Positions 1 through 10,847 of a stretch of DNA of 64,000 bases are shown here, in pieces. The notes under the pieces were generated by a model. It saw only the letters and a program-made list of their open reading frames with translations. It ran no database searches and was not told the origin of the DNA. The first letter of the stretch is position 1; the number at the start of each line of letters is the position of its first letter. Source of the stretch: Coptis chinensis (lineage: Eukaryota > Streptophyta > Magnoliopsida > Ranunculales > Ranunculaceae); the NCBI GenBank assembly GCA_015680905.1, contig CM027381.1, positions 60,702,501 through 60,766,500 of the forward strand, read 5' to 3'. The translations under genes and the position numbers were made by a program.

Positions 1-63
1 GAAGTCCATTGAGAGTTTTGTGCGGCTAACGCTTTAGTCCCCACACTAGTAGATACCCCTCTT

Positions 64-810
64 ATGGAAGAAGACAAGGATCACAATTTCTACTCCCTCG
101 ACGCTGATAACATCAAGGAAGATTTCCTTCGACTCTTTTGTAACCCTTCTTTGCCACTTCGTGAGTCCCCTCCTATTGACATCCACTCATCTCTTGACAC
201 CATGACGGAAGAAGAATTTTTCACCCTCTATCCCAGTGATTTTTCTTATCCACCTATTGAGGAATGTATTACATATCTCAAGGCCTCTGATGATATAGAA
301 CTAAGAACACTAGTTGAGCACCATTCACCCACCTCACATCCTCATGTCACTCATTCACCTTCTATCACGAATGTTCCTCGCCCTCTACCTTTTCAAAGAA
401 CCATTGAGTTTGTACTTGACCTTCTTGTTTCTCATATGCTTCATAACTTTCTAAACCCATCTGGTGAAGAAGTAACACCCAAGGACAAGCCACCTCACAC
501 TTTTTTATTTTTTCCATTCCTTCCTTCTCAAAATTATCCACATCCCACGTATCTTCCACAACCATCAATTTTCTCACGTTCATTCACTTGGCATCCCTTT
601 CGTAGGAGGACAAAGAAGAAACTGTATGCTCGATTAGGTTCTAGATCTATCAGGCTTCGCTCTCATTCCATTAAGCCACATCATAGGAAATCTTGGTTCT
701 TAATTTTGTTTGATGGTGCTTTCCATGTTAACTATTTATGGAAAGATCCAAAATTATTTAAATTATTGATATATGGTAAACTGCATATTAATACATATAT
801 ATCACATTAA
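64..810 (+). CDS. Unrecognised 248-residue ORF in the 3' region of the Athila-like element
   Basis: This is an open frame of 248 codons with an ATG at 64 and a TAA just before the untranslated tail. The first ~100 residues are acidic (start MEEDKDHNFYSLDADN), the middle is rich in proline, serine and histidine, and the C-terminal third is strongly basic with an RRRTKKK cluster around residues 180-186, followed by a hydrophobic, aromatic end (LILFDGAFHVNYLWKDPKLF). I do not recognise a domain. Its place upstream of the polypurine tract suggests a post-pol accessory gene, the position where Athila elements may carry an env-like ORF. I see no clear signal peptide or membrane span, so an envelope role is not supported. 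Only downstream context is available. Confidence 0.45.
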   Translation: MEEDKDHNFYSLDADNIKEDFLRLFCNPSLPLRESPPIDIHSSLDTMTEEEFFTLYPSDFSYPPIEECITYLKASDDIELRTLVEHHSPTSHPHVTHSPSITNVPRPLPFQRTIEFVLDLLVSHMLHNFLNPSGEEVTPKDKPPHTFLFFPFLPSQNYPHPTYLPQPSIFSRSFTWHPFRRRTKKKLYARLGSRSIRLRSHSIKPHHRKSWFLILFDGAFHVNYLWKDPKLFKLLIYGKLHINTYISH

Positions 811-2636
811 GTCTAGGGAATCTAACTTTAAAAGACCCAAGTTTTTGTACAATACCACTTTTCTATATTATAGGCCAAACAAAAATATTCAAACTTAAAA
901 AGAGTTTTCTAATTTTGTTTGGGGGTGGCGTATTTTGATATTTCATTTCAAAACATTTTGCCACCCATTGCCTGTCATGTTTACTCCAATTTAGTTAGTA
1001 TGTAACATTTTAATTGTGCTTCATGTTATCATATCATCTTTTATAATATTTATGTTACAGGTACTGCCAATTTTTACCATGTTTTTATGGTAAATTCTTT
1101 CCTTATCTCTTTACACTTCGAGGACAAAGCGTTCGATTGTTTGGAGGTGGGATATAAACATTTGCAAAAATTAGGCACTTTTAGGATGTAAATTATGCAC
1201 TTTTTCTTTTAAAATATTAAAAATCATAAATATAGTTTATATTAGGCACTTAGTGATAATGGTATTGTTCCTTTCTCCATAATGATATTAGTCTAGAAAT
1301 CTCATGTAGTACTTGAATTAGGATTTAATTTTTGAAACTTAGATTAATATATAGGTAATAGTCATTGCATCTTGCATGAGCATCTTTGATTGTATTTGGC
1401 AGTATTTTTCTGAGACCTAGGTTAGAGTACTTAATACATATCTTATGAGCATCTTGCCTAAAAGCTTCATAAGAGTGAAATATCTGAGTGATGACACAAA
1501 GGAGAAGTAAATTCCAAGTAGAAAAATCACACATCCACTTTCTTGATCACCATACCATATCCTAAGCGAGAATTTAGGCCCCCTTTAGATCGATATAGCC
1601 AGAAATTCACACCTATATGAAATTTATTATCCACTAGTTGCCCTACTGAGCCTTTCATTAGCCTTTTCACAAACCAAAAATCATTTACCCAATAAAACAA
1701 TATAAAAAAATAAAATCAGCCTACCTATCTAGATAAGTCTGAGAAATAAGATGAGTGAAGAAAAGAGAAGAGAAAAACCTGTATAAACAAAAATTAGTTA
1801 GTTGCTTCAGAAAAGAAAAAGAAAAGAAAGTTTTCATCCAAAGAAAAGAAAAATAAAATAAAATAAAAACTCCAAAAATAGAATAAAAGGAGTCAAAAAG
1901 TCAAAATAAAAAGGCTAAAGATGGAAACAAAGTGTAGAAGCAAAAGAACAAAGTTTTCTCTAGTTACATAATATGAAAACCCTATTGTCTCAGACTTGTC
2001 TTTTTGAATATCCATTCCCTTCCTTCTTTAACTAATACCTACGCCTCGTATCACCTAATAAAGATCGCTAGCTCAATTAGGAATAGGTTGGTGTGATAGT
2101 AAGTGGTAGATGTGTTTGATCGACCTCGGGTTCCTTGGATTGTCATTGAGATTGTGAGGAAATGTATGCCCACTACACACTGGAGTTAGCAAACTTGAGT
2201 GGAAAAATCAGAGTGTTATTTGTTTTGACACATTCTTTGTGAGAACCTACTTAGGCACGCTACCCAAAAGTTTCGGAAATGGATCTGCCATTGCATTTCA
2301 TATCATAGTTCATTGTATAGTTGTTTATCTTAAGATGATTTGATTATTATGCATGTATTAGTTTAAGTTTTAGAATGATCATTCTTATTTAAATACTAGT
2401 GAGATGTATAGATCATTGAGACATAAATAAGGAAACAATAATTTTATTTCTTAGTCGTTGTAGTATAGATGAAGTTTGTGAGTACCTTTGGAAAAATCTC
2501 ATGAGACTATAACTCGTCTACTAGGGAATTCCTAGTGGTTTAAGGCCTTGTTGCATATGGTCAATGCAATCGCACTCGGCGAAACGAGATTAGTTAGAAA
2601 TCCATTTTTGGCCACTTATTCTAATTTCTCATATTT
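811..2636 (+). other. Untranslated 3' tail of the Athila-like element
   Basis: No convincing gene is present. The stretch is AT-rich with A-rich runs near 1780-1930. It contains two extra polypurine-tract-like words before the real one: TTTGGGGGTGG near 918-930, and GAGGACAA followed by TTTGGAGGTGGG at about 1119-1152. The second half aligns by eye with 58240-59699. Confidence 0.6.
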
Positions 2637-2672
2637 GCTTGAGGACAAGCAAAATGTTGTTTGGGGGTGGTT
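2637..2672 (+). promoter_or_regulatory. Polypurine tract region (plus-strand primer) of the Athila-like element
   Basis: GAGGACAAGC is followed by TTGGGGGTGGT directly before the LTR start TGATAAGAG. The same arrangement stands before the 3' LTR at 59700. In LTR retrotransposons this purine run primes plus-strand DNA synthesis. Confidence 0.75.
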
Positions 2673-3943
2673 TGATAAGAGCCCAAAACTATAGTTTTAA
2701 CCCCTTTAACAATAACGCTTTTGACCAATTATGTGATTAATAAGTAAGAGTTAGTATTGTTATCGTGTTCTTATGTATTTCAGGCATTGGAGTCAAATAT
2801 GTGTAGAAATGCTCTCCATTTGCGAGATAAAGGAGCAAGGGTTGGTTTGCTAAGAAGTTCTATGATAAAAAGCCAAGATTCAAGGAAAAAAAAGCCTTTT
2901 TAAAGCCCGGTTAAAGCTGAAAAGTCAAAGTCAACGCGGGCAGAAACAGCGCACAAAAGTCAACAAAACTTCCGAAGGCCGTATCTTTATATTCAGACCT
3001 CGGAATTGGACCTACCTTATGTCAAAACGACCGGCTCGGAAAGAGCTTTCCAATAGTCCACACATTGACCCAATCAGAGGAGTAAAAGTGGACGAAAAGG
3101 CTATTGAAGTCATTTTCAGCTGAAAACCCACCTTTGTAGACTGAAGTAATGAGGTTTTGGGCTTGATTTTCTGGCCCAAAACATAGCTCCTCAGCCCATG
3201 CACGAATTTGTGGATCTTGTCTCCTCCATATCAAGAGACAAAAGCATAGCTCTTAAGTTACTTAGTTTTTAGTTAGTTTTACTTAGTCTAGATCCAATAG
3301 TTAGTTTTAGATCTAGTTAATTAGTATGAAATTAGTATTTAGAACAAGATTTAGTTTTTAGAATGAAGAATTAGTTTGTATTTCAAGGTTTAGTTTAGAT
3401 TTAGTTTGTAGCCTCCATTAGAACCATTTAAAAAAAAGCTTTATTATTATTCAATTCAATTGCTTTTTTTTCTATTATGTATTCTTTTCATTATTTTGTT
3501 CATGATAGTTCCATGAATCAAAGCTAAACTTCCATTAGAGGGAGTTGAATGAAGCTTTGAGAGGACTTGATTTGTTAGTATAGATTTGTTGTTTAGGATT
3601 TTAAGTTTAGGTTTTTCTTGACTTAGAGATAATAAGAGTTTAACCTAAACTAGAGAATAGTGAGTTTGCCATGAGAATGGGAACAAGCTTTCTCTCATGC
3701 TAATTATTTTATGACTAGAGATAGTATAAAGTAATTAGGGATCATTAAAGGTCTAGTTTTTATATTTTAATCTTGTGTGAGAATAACTAGATTAGGGTTT
3801 TCTATACAAATCTATGCTAGCATGTTAAGAACTTAAAAAGTGGATTTCAATCTCTCTCTAGCTTTCTCCATATTTGATTCATCTATATTTAATTACTTTA
3901 GTTAATATTTATCAATGTGATTAAGAGAAATTTGTGATTTCCA
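2673..3943 (+). repeat. 3' LTR (right end approximate)
   Basis: The LTR starts TGATAAGAGCCCAAAACTATAG, nearly the same as the solo LTR start at 34552. Homology can be followed through the blocks around 2840, 3000-3100, 3500-3560 and 3660-3740. After about 3750 it diverges from the solo LTR, so the end near 3943 is only a best guess. Small frames inside it on either strand are not genes. Confidence 0.65.
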
Positions 3944-4892
3944 TGAGTGAGTGGAGAAGAAAGCTGGGATTTTGGGTGTCTTAATTTTTTTTTTATTAAT
4001 AACAGTCGAAAGGTTTTTTGGTTTTTAAGGTTTTGTAGTTTGAAGTCGAAGATGTTTTTTTTATTTCCAGAATCAATTGTTGTGTTTGTACAAGAGGGCT
4101 TTTTCAGTGCGCCAAATGTTTTTGTACAATTTACATTTTACGGATAATATGTCCTTAAAGATTGCTTTCAAGTTGTTAAATGATCTCAATTTGGCTGCAA
4201 ATTTCTTAGTGCTCTAATTTTTATTTTTATTTTGCTATTTCATCTAGCTTGAGTCTGATAATCTCATTCTAACCCATGGCTCCACTGCTGCAATCACATG
4301 TGTATTGTGTTAAGGAAATGGGTATTAGGCACTAGGAGGGGAATATATATATAATCATACAGTATGTCGTTATGGTTTTTCAGATCGATAGAATAGTGAG
4401 CACCAATTATATTAGCAGAATTTAATCACTAAAAAAAAAAAAAAAAAAAAAAAAAATCAACCAATCACAACAGTCTAAGTACGTTTTTTTTAAACCCCAA
4501 TTTTGTCTTCCTCCACAATTAGCCACTGAGTTTCAAGAGGGGTACAAAATAATTACAGTCCAAGTACTTACTTACTTTGCTAAGGACTCCTAAATAAATA
4601 GTTTAGAAACCTATTGCACGCTACAATCACATCCCTCTGGAGCAGTAACCGCTCTCTAATCCCCAGAAATAATCTTTTGTGGTACTCAGAGTTCACTTGC
4701 ATCGCTCCAGATTCGCGAACATGAGTTTGACTGTTTCTATATAATAGCTTAACACGGTAATTGGTTTCACCAATTATGTCGACAATATCCTCAATATACC
4801 CAGGCCACCACCTTATAATAATAAGGCCTCTAATCAGGGACAGAGTCAGGATTCTAAACCAGGGGGTGCGAGATTATGTGCACACCCCACAC

Positions 4893-4930
4893 AAAAAAAA
4901 AAAAAAAAAAAATTTTTTTTTTTTTTTTTT
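4893..4930. repeat. Poly(A)-poly(T) palindrome
   Basis: About 20 A residues are followed directly by about 18 T residues, forming a perfect self-complementary block. It could extrude as a cruciform, or mark the junction of two oppositely oriented poly(A) tails. Confidence 0.8.
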
Positions 4931-5071
4931 GTCAAAATGTCTAAACAATAAATATCAACAAAATTATGCATTTATTTCAATTTACAAAACTAGAGTGCGT
5001 TGACTACTAAGAATTTAATATTGACTGACAAAGTTAACTACTTAAGGACTTAAGCCACTAATTGATACTAT

Positions 5072-5547
5072 TATGTCTATATATATATATACATAATCTA
5101 GTCCACAAGTCTACAACAATTCAACAAATTGTTAATTTTCTATAATACTATAAGTCTATATAACCCTACTATCATGTGGAGAAAACTATAAAAGATTAAC
5201 ATTGAAAGTAAAAAATTATCTTGTTTTGTTTTGTTATATATTTGTTTTTTGTTTTTTTTAAGTGGAAATTTTGTTGATAATGATAACGAGTTTTACAAAT
5301 AATTATGACAAGCCCTATGTCTATATATATCTACATAATCTAGTCTACAAATCTACAACAATTCAACAAATTGTTAACTTCCTATAATATTATAAGTCTA
5401 TATAACCCTATTATTATGTGGAGAAAACTATAAAAGATTAACATTGGAAGTAAAAAATTACCTTGTTTTGTTTTGTTTTGTTTTGTTTTTTTTTTTTTAA
5501 ATAGAAATTTTATTGATAATGATAACGAGTTTTACAAATAATTAGGA
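5072..5547. repeat. Tandem duplication, two copies of ~235-245 bp
   Basis: Copy 1 runs about 5072-5307 and copy 2 about 5316-5547. Both start TATGTCTATATATAT, share CAACAATTCAACAAATTG and GTGGAGAAAACTATAAAAG, carry a TTTTG-repeat/poly(T) block, and end GATAACGAGTTTTACAAA. They differ by a handful of substitutions and by the length of the T tract. Confidence 0.85.
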
Positions 5548-6024
5548 TAAACATGCAACAAGCTACGTCGCAAGTCCTTTATGAATTTGTTTTTTATTTT
5601 TTATTTTTTGTTTGGGTTGAGGTCTAACGCTTGTTTAAGAATTGAGAGTGAAAGAAATAAGGGAGAGCTTACGGGTTTGTTATGGGTGATTAGAATTATA
5701 CAAACTAACCGGTTGGGCTTTGGGCCTTTGGCTATTTGTTTTAGTCTAATTAACCCATCAAACCTTCAAAGACACATTTGTCCATTTTTAATGATTTTGG
5801 ACTCAAAATAAATGATAAATGATAATTTTGTAAGGGCAAAAAGAGAAGTATAAAAAAAAACGTTGTTTATTTGAATGTTTTTTATGAGTTTTTTTTTCAC
5901 ACTATTTTTTTTTTGTTGATTATATTCACACTATAGTTGTGAAAATTTTGGGGGTTCGGTAGTAGAAGTTTGCTAAAAAAAATTGAGGATGCGAGTCCTT
6001 ATAGTTGAAGATTTTTCTAGCCAA

Positions 6025-6411
6025 TTAGTTATGTGATAGTAGAATCTTTTCTAATCTCAGGGATTGCAACTGAATCCACACGCACCCCTTATATCCATGT
6101 ATGCCTCCAATAGTACTAGAAACAGGTGCACCTTTACATACTTCCACAAAACGTCTATCTTTGTACCACTCAATGTCGTCGACTATAAGAGTATAAGTTC
6201 GTATAGAAAATTGTTGAACTCGGTATTGCGTTCCTTCATCATTTGCACGATCATCTTCTAGTCGATTTTGGGGCATCTTAAACTCTATTATTCATTCATT
6301 ACCATACCCTGAATCCGTTTCAACAGGAGATATTAGTTTTGCTTCCATGAAAGGCCCATTTTCAAACAGAGTCACTTCCACATAGTCACCAGTAGAGAAA
6401 TTTTCAGCCAT
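6025..6411 (-). pseudogene. Fragment of a possible Agenet/Tudor-like protein
   Basis: On the minus strand a frame starts with ATG at 6411 and reads about 44 codons containing GDYVEVTLFENGPFMEAKLI. It meets an in-frame TGA, then continues in the same frame for another ~80 residues (ATG at 6276, containing YTLIVDDIEWYKDRRFVEV) to a stop at 6025. The first block resembles the Gly-Asp-x-Val-Glu-Val...Glu-Ala-Lys-Val pattern of plant Agenet domains, which bind modified histone tails. The resemblance is short and unconfirmed. No introns or partner exons were found, so a broken fragment is the safest reading. Confidence 0.3.
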
Positions 6412-7143
6412 GATTCTTATGGTCTAATTCCTTGGATTCGGCTCTCATTTGCATGCTTCTATTTATAGCTAGTTTGATGAACGAGACTTCGTCCATTTTA
6501 GTTAGGCTCCCATTTGCTTGCTTCTATTACAACCAACGAGTACCAAATGATCAGGCATGTAAGTTACATGCATGAAGTTCACATTATTCTTACAACTAAC
6601 CAACGAGTACCAAATGATGAGGCATGTAATCTATATGGCTCAAGTGCTGCAATCATATCTGTTACAGAGTTGGTAGTAGCCATGAAGACTTGAAGAGGGG
6701 AAATAAATTTCGTGATCAATACAGAGTTGGTAGCTAGCATGCGTAGTTTTGCAAATAGAGATGACAGTGACTTGCCTAAGAAAGACCCTTCATGTCTTGG
6801 ACTTAATTAGCCATGCAAATACAGATGAAGTTCGATGCGGCACTACATATCTTGGGACTTAATTAGCCTCCAATGGTAAAGCCATGGGCATGGTGATTCC
6901 TAGTTTGAAATAGCTTCCAAGCGATTGACATGAAAATAGTTTGTTTAAAAGTTCAGACGCTTTCTTACAAAAAAGCAACGCATTTATAGAGTTGCACCAG
7001 TGCAACCCATGTTTTAAATTCGACGGGACATAATTTTCAGTCTTTCACACACGAATCTCTTGAATTTACCTCAAGCAGCAGTCACAATACTAATCACGCC
7101 TCATCCTAAAAGTAGGAGAAAAAAAAAACCTAAAACTGGTAAA
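6412..7143. other. No gene seen
   Basis: Ordinary mixed-composition sequence. The phrase AACGAGTACCAAATGATNAGGCATGTAA occurs twice (about 6534 and 6602), a small imperfect direct repeat. It separates the Agenet-like fragment from the P450 pseudogene. Confidence 0.4.
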
Positions 7144-8210
7144 TTAATTGAAGTTCAATGCAGCGTTGCTTGGCCTGCAATTAGCCTCCAATGCTAGAGC
7201 CTTGGGCATGCTGACGAACCCTTGCTCTTCACTCGTGTCTCCAACTCTCTTCGAATCAAAACATTGAACGTATGTAGCCTCCCAATGTTAATCTTATTAC
7301 GCACATTGCCAAACGCTCACTGGGGCATTTTCTTCTTCCTGTCCTGAAGGGAATCATTTTATATCCATCTCTTGTACGTCCCTTCAAGACCACGAGGACC
7401 TCTCTGGTTCGTACTAAGTCAGGACTCAGGATCACTTTCAATAGCCCACAAGTTAACTAATAAGCATCATGCCATGTCGTTGTACACTTGTACCCACCTT
7501 TTGATGACTCTTGTGGTATCATTAACAGGCCAGGTGGGAGCTATCGAAGTGCTTCCATGAGGTTGTTATTATTGGAGGTACGTTAGTTTGTTGACATCTG
7601 ATTCATCAAGAAGTCGACCTGGTTCTGGTTGCACGTGGAGATCAATCTCTGATTGGGCCTTCTTGATCAATCTTAAGTATGTGTGGATGGATAGTCGAGC
7701 ACAAGTATCGTTGCCTATTACATTTGAGTGTGTTGAAACGTCTGTTCCCTGCTGCAAAAATTTCCTACAAACAATGATGATTTAGTTACTAACAAACACG
7801 TCGTAAGAGAATCGAACACAAACGCTAATTCTTAATACCAGTTTCCAGGCCTACTGTATCTGTACCACTTCACTCTGCATCATTCCTCTAAAAGAGATAT
7901 TAATTGTCTTATAGTGACATGGCATTTCTAGCAAATGATGGGATAACCTCTCATTCTACAATACTGACCCATGTAATGCCCCCTTGATCATATCATTGGT
8001 GTACTACTCTGGGTCAGTCTCTTGAAGCAACAAAAGAATGTGAATAAATGTTGTTTCCTTGTCTTCCCTATTAAGACCATTTCTCAATTTTCGATGTTCT
8101 TCTAAGTCGTTCAAAATTTATCACTTATTTCCTTCAAACGCAACAATGTCCTTCTAAATCCTTTGCCACCTCCAAACAGGCAAAAAATCTCCAATATTTG
8201 AAGCATCATA
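7144..8210 (-). pseudogene. Cytochrome P450 pseudogene, CYP81-like, C-terminal half
   Basis: Reading the minus strand from 8210 leftwards gives, in order: NIGDFLPVWRW, ETDPE and YTNDMIKG at the usual end of a first exon; a putative intron of ~215 bp ending TTTGTAG at about 7765; a decayed oxygen-binding helix; AQSEIDLHV and LLDESDVNKLTYLQ (K-helix approach); LVNLWAIESDPES; then the heme-binding loop MIPFRTGRRKCPSERLA with its cysteine; and the C-terminal end MPKALALEANCRPS with a stop at 7144. The closest remembered pattern is the plant CYP81 family. In life these are ER-anchored mono-oxygenases of specialised metabolism. There are at least four in-frame stops and two or more frameshifts, the canonical GxGRRxCPG has lost residues, and the N-terminal half is missing. 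It is dead. Confidence 0.85.
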
Positions 8211-8632
8211 CAGAGGCAAAAAATCTCCATAAGCTATCAAAATTAAGAGTAGCATCCACCAAGAGCTGTACGCTTATGGTGTTTAACAGAATCTATTCTA
8301 GTTGTGAAGAACGAATAAGAAGTCCTTCGTAAGTTGATCCAAACAGATTTAACCACGAAGCTCTCAATTAAGAGTCTCTGACCATTTTTCAGCTTATGAA
8401 TCCGTCAGAGAACAGGAACGTACAAATATTTGCACCAAAAATGTACAAATAGGAACGTACTTATATAACCTAACTCGGACTGCACATAACTGGGGAATTT
8501 GGCCATAACTAGCTTGAACATTAATAATAATAAACAAATAAAAGAATAAAACTAGGGAGAAGAGGAACCACTTCAGCCTTCGGTACGATACATAACTGGA
8601 TAATTTTTTCGTATTCATATGAACAAGTAAAC
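8211..8632. other. No gene seen
   Basis: No support for the missing 5' half of the P450. A short minus-strand frame near 8394-8632 is hydrophobic but has no recognisable features. The last five bases (8628-8632, TAAAC) are the target-site duplication of the adjacent LTR element. Confidence 0.4.
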
Positions 8633-8956
8633 TGTCGCACCACAATACCGCGACCCCCTACTTTACTCGTACTCTCGCTCTCTTTTAGATCGGCTGCACC
8701 AATTCGGTTGCCTACGTACCCATTTCGGGATCAAGCCGCCGTAGTTCTCCTCTCTCTCCTCACCCTTCTATGCCTCCATTCCTTCTCCCTCTCTTTTTTC
8801 CTCCTCCTCCCTTTTTCTCTCCCTCTCTCTTAGGTTTTACTCAAGGGACATAGTATGGTCCTGGGCCTATTCTCTGGGCCCAATACATACTATGGTATGG
8901 CCCCTTATCTTGGGGCGATTTCTTATGTGATCATTCCCCGAATATGGCTACTTACA
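8633..8956 (-). repeat. LTR (3' LTR in element orientation)
   Basis: Partner of 15869-16191. The two copies differ mainly in the last ~60 bp (CCCCTTATCTTGGGG versus GGGCCTTATCTCTTGGG) and by an extra T before the terminal TACA. The low divergence elsewhere argues for a fairly recent insertion. Confidence 0.9.
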
Positions 8957-8968
8957 TTTGCCCCTCTC
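8957..8968 (-). promoter_or_regulatory. Polypurine tract
   Basis: The minus-strand reading is GAGAGGGGCAAA directly before the LTR start TGTAAG. Position and composition fit a plus-strand primer. Confidence 0.65.
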
Positions 8969-9569
8969 GGGTTCGGGCGACGATGAAGCAGCCGGAGAAA
9001 TCTTCAAACTTCCTTGTCTCTCTCTTTGAACTCTAGATATCCAAGAATGGATCAGACGTAGTCTTCTCCTCCTCGGGACATTTTATCCATGTACTCAAGC
9101 ATCTTGGACCCGTATGTTTGTGAAGTACTCAATCCATGGGTTCTTGTTCATATACCCCACTAACGTATCCCCAAAGGATCTCATCCCTTCGCTCCCTCCC
9201 TTCAACTCGATACAATGCCCACAATGTGTCTCAACCCCAACCATAAGCTCTTCTTCATAGAACTCACTACTATGTCCACGAAGTGTCTCTCACCTCATAT
9301 AACATTTCTCTTTCAAAAACTTGCCACTAAGAAAGAAAACCGTCATAATCTCTCCTTCACATAACTCACTTCTATATCCGCAGAGTGTCTCACCCTTTCA
9401 TTTCCCTTTCGTGGGACTCTTCAACATTGTATCCTTGAAGGGTCTCATCCCCTTGCACTTACTCATGGAATTGATATACACCCCCAAAGGGCCTCCTCCC
9501 TCTATTTCTCTTTTTGTAAATCAATGATAGTATTGTTCCTTCGGGAACTCCGAAGACGAGGGGAGGGCT
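8969..9569. other. Pyrimidine-rich 3' untranslated stretch of the CLASSY-carrying element
   Basis: No gene is apparent on either strand. Phrases such as CACNAAGTGTCTC and ATCTCATCCCTT recur loosely (9180-9500), so it may be an older, more degraded part of the tandem array that follows. Confidence 0.4.
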
Positions 9570-10350
9570 CATCCCCCCCTCCCCCCCCATCGCCTCTACT
9601 CAAGTTGAGTCTATCAGGGGCCACTGTTTGCCCCCAAGTCTGATTGGGATCTCATGTCAGGGCTCATCCCCCGCTATCTCTCGCCTCGAGTGGAGTCCGA
9701 TGAGGGCAACTCGCTACCCCGAGGTTTGATTCGGATCTCATGTCCGGAGGGCTCATCCCCGCTATCTCCGCGCTGGAGTGGAGTCCGATGAGGGTAACTC
9801 TTTGCCCCCGTGTTTGACTTCGGATCTCATGTCCTGTAAGGCTCATCCCCCCGTTGTTTGTGATCTCATGTCCGCTGATATCTCTTGCATCTCGACTGCT
9901 GCGGCTCAACCGTGCTCACGGGGCTACTCTCTTTGACTTTGCCTCTTTGCTTTTCTCGTCCGCCGAAGTGGCTCATCCCACTCGTGGGCTCTTCGAACTC
10001 TCTTTGGGGCTCTCTTATTGCCTCATGTATCTCTAGCATCTCTCGGGTTCATGGAGGGCTCATCCATTCTCGCGGGCTCAACCGGTTGTTGCGGTTGGGG
10101 CTCTCATTGCCCCATGTATCTCTAGCATCTCGGATCCGCGGAGGTCTCATCCCACTCCGCTGGCTCGCCGAAGCTCTCGCCTGTTGGGGCTCTCTCATTG
10201 CCCTATGTATCTCTAGCATCTTCGATTCTGCGGAGGGTCTATCCCACTCCGCTGGCTCTTTCGAGCTCTCGCCGGTTGGGGCTCTCTCATTGCCCCATGT
10301 ATCTTTAGCATCTCTGGTCCGCGGAGGGCTCCTCCCACTCCGCGGGCTCT
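9570..10350. repeat. GC-rich tandem repeat array, unit ~87-91 bp
   Basis: About eight diverged units. The anchor ATGTATCTCTAGCATCT recurs near 10025, 10112, 10204 and 10295 (spacing 87-92). In the older half, GAGTGGAGTCCGATGAGGG recurs near 9688 and 9775. Each unit contains a 'GCTCATCC' phrase. The array lies between the coding pieces and the polypurine tract, where Tat-type elements often hold tandem repeats. Long frames through it are repeat artefacts. Confidence 0.8.
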
Positions 10351-10397
10351 ACTAGGTGTAAACTGCAACTTGTGTAAGAGGGGCAGTCCCTGCATTC

Positions 10398-10847
10398 TCA
10401 TCCTCGGCCACAATTCCTCCCTCCTTGCCGTCCGGATATCAGGTTCATCACAGTTCTCTCCTCTAAAGGATCACCAACTTTGGAAATTTGGTCTTCTGTC
10501 ATGGTGTTAACAAAGCCAAGGAGTTCTAAAGAGGCATCCTTTCTCAAGTTAACAGGCACCTCTAGAACTTCAGGCATAGTATCTTTCTCATTTCCTTCCT
10601 CAACAAAATCTGCCTTATTCTCAAAATCAACACTCTCTCGATCTGCAGCTACATTCATGATATCATCCAGACTTGGATGACAAGCTTGTGAAGTTGTTAC
10701 ATTGTCATCCAAATATTCTTCTTGTTCTACGTTTGTAGTCACCTCTACCAAAGTGGTGTCAACCAATATAACATCCTTTTCAAACTTGCCACCACCAATA
10801 AGATGGTGTCTATCCAAAGGTTCTTCCATTGGAGCAACTTTCACCAA
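10398..10847 (-). CDS. Acidic 149-residue ORF in the CLASSY-carrying element, unrecognised
   Basis: A minus-strand open frame rich in Asp/Glu and Val (for example NVEQEEYLDDNVTT and DFENKADFVEEGNEKDT), with no cysteine pairs, membrane span or catalytic motif. It ends in a basic tail (GRQGGRNCGRG) at the edge of the tandem array. It is in the same orientation as the SNF2 fragment and 1.4 kb downstream of it. It could be part of the low-complexity N-terminal region of a CLASSY-like protein placed out of order, or an unrelated captured exon. I cannot decide between these. Confidence 0.35.
   Translation of the reverse strand: MVKVAPMEEPLDRHHLIGGGKFEKDVILVDTTLVEVTTNVEQEEYLDDNVTTSQACHPSLDDIMNVAADRESVDFENKADFVEEGNEKDTMPEVLEVPVNLRKDASLELLGFVNTMTEDQISKVGDPLEERTVMNLISGRQGGRNCGRG

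Larger units (their letters stand above)
1..3943 (+). mobile_element. Athila-like LTR retrotransposon, 3' part only (5' end outside window)
   Basis: The sequence ends in the arrangement typical of Athila-lineage Ty3/gypsy elements: a long AT-rich untranslated tail, a GAGGACAAGC box, a G-rich polypurine tract, then an LTR starting TGATAAGAGCCC. The tail (about 1330-2672) is visibly homologous to 58240-59699, the tail of the complete Athila-like element further right; both share the words GATGACACA and CACTAGGGAATTCCTAG. The LTR belongs to the same family as the solo LTR at 34552-38716. The 3' boundary is an estimate, because the right end does not match the end of the solo LTR. Confidence 0.8.
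3944..6024. other. AT-rich stretch without a gene
   Basis: I see no gene. There is a homopolymer A run at about 4431-4457, an A-then-T palindrome at 4893-4930 and a tandem duplication at 5072-5547. The words GGGACAGAGTCAGGATT near 4838 and GAGGATGCGAGTCC near 5985 resemble degenerate ends of plant DNA transposons, but no matching terminal inverted repeat could be paired. Confidence 0.5.

Noticed and set aside
1325..1534. 69-codon minus-strand frame
   Set aside because: Lies in the conserved untranslated tail of the Athila-like element; no matching frame in the homologous tail at 58240-59699.
3022..3234. 70-codon minus-strand frame in the LTR at 2673
   Set aside because: Overlaps another minus-strand frame and the LTR body; no sign of coding.
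4838..5995. hAT- or CACTA-like DNA transposon suggested by GGGACAGAGTCAGGATT and GAGGATGCGAGTCC
   Set aside because: No inverted terminal repeat or target duplication could be paired by eye.
9885..10355. 156-codon plus-strand frame
   Set aside because: It runs straight through the ~88-bp GC-rich tandem array, giving a repetitive Leu/Ser-rich translation; codons follow the repeat period, not a protein.
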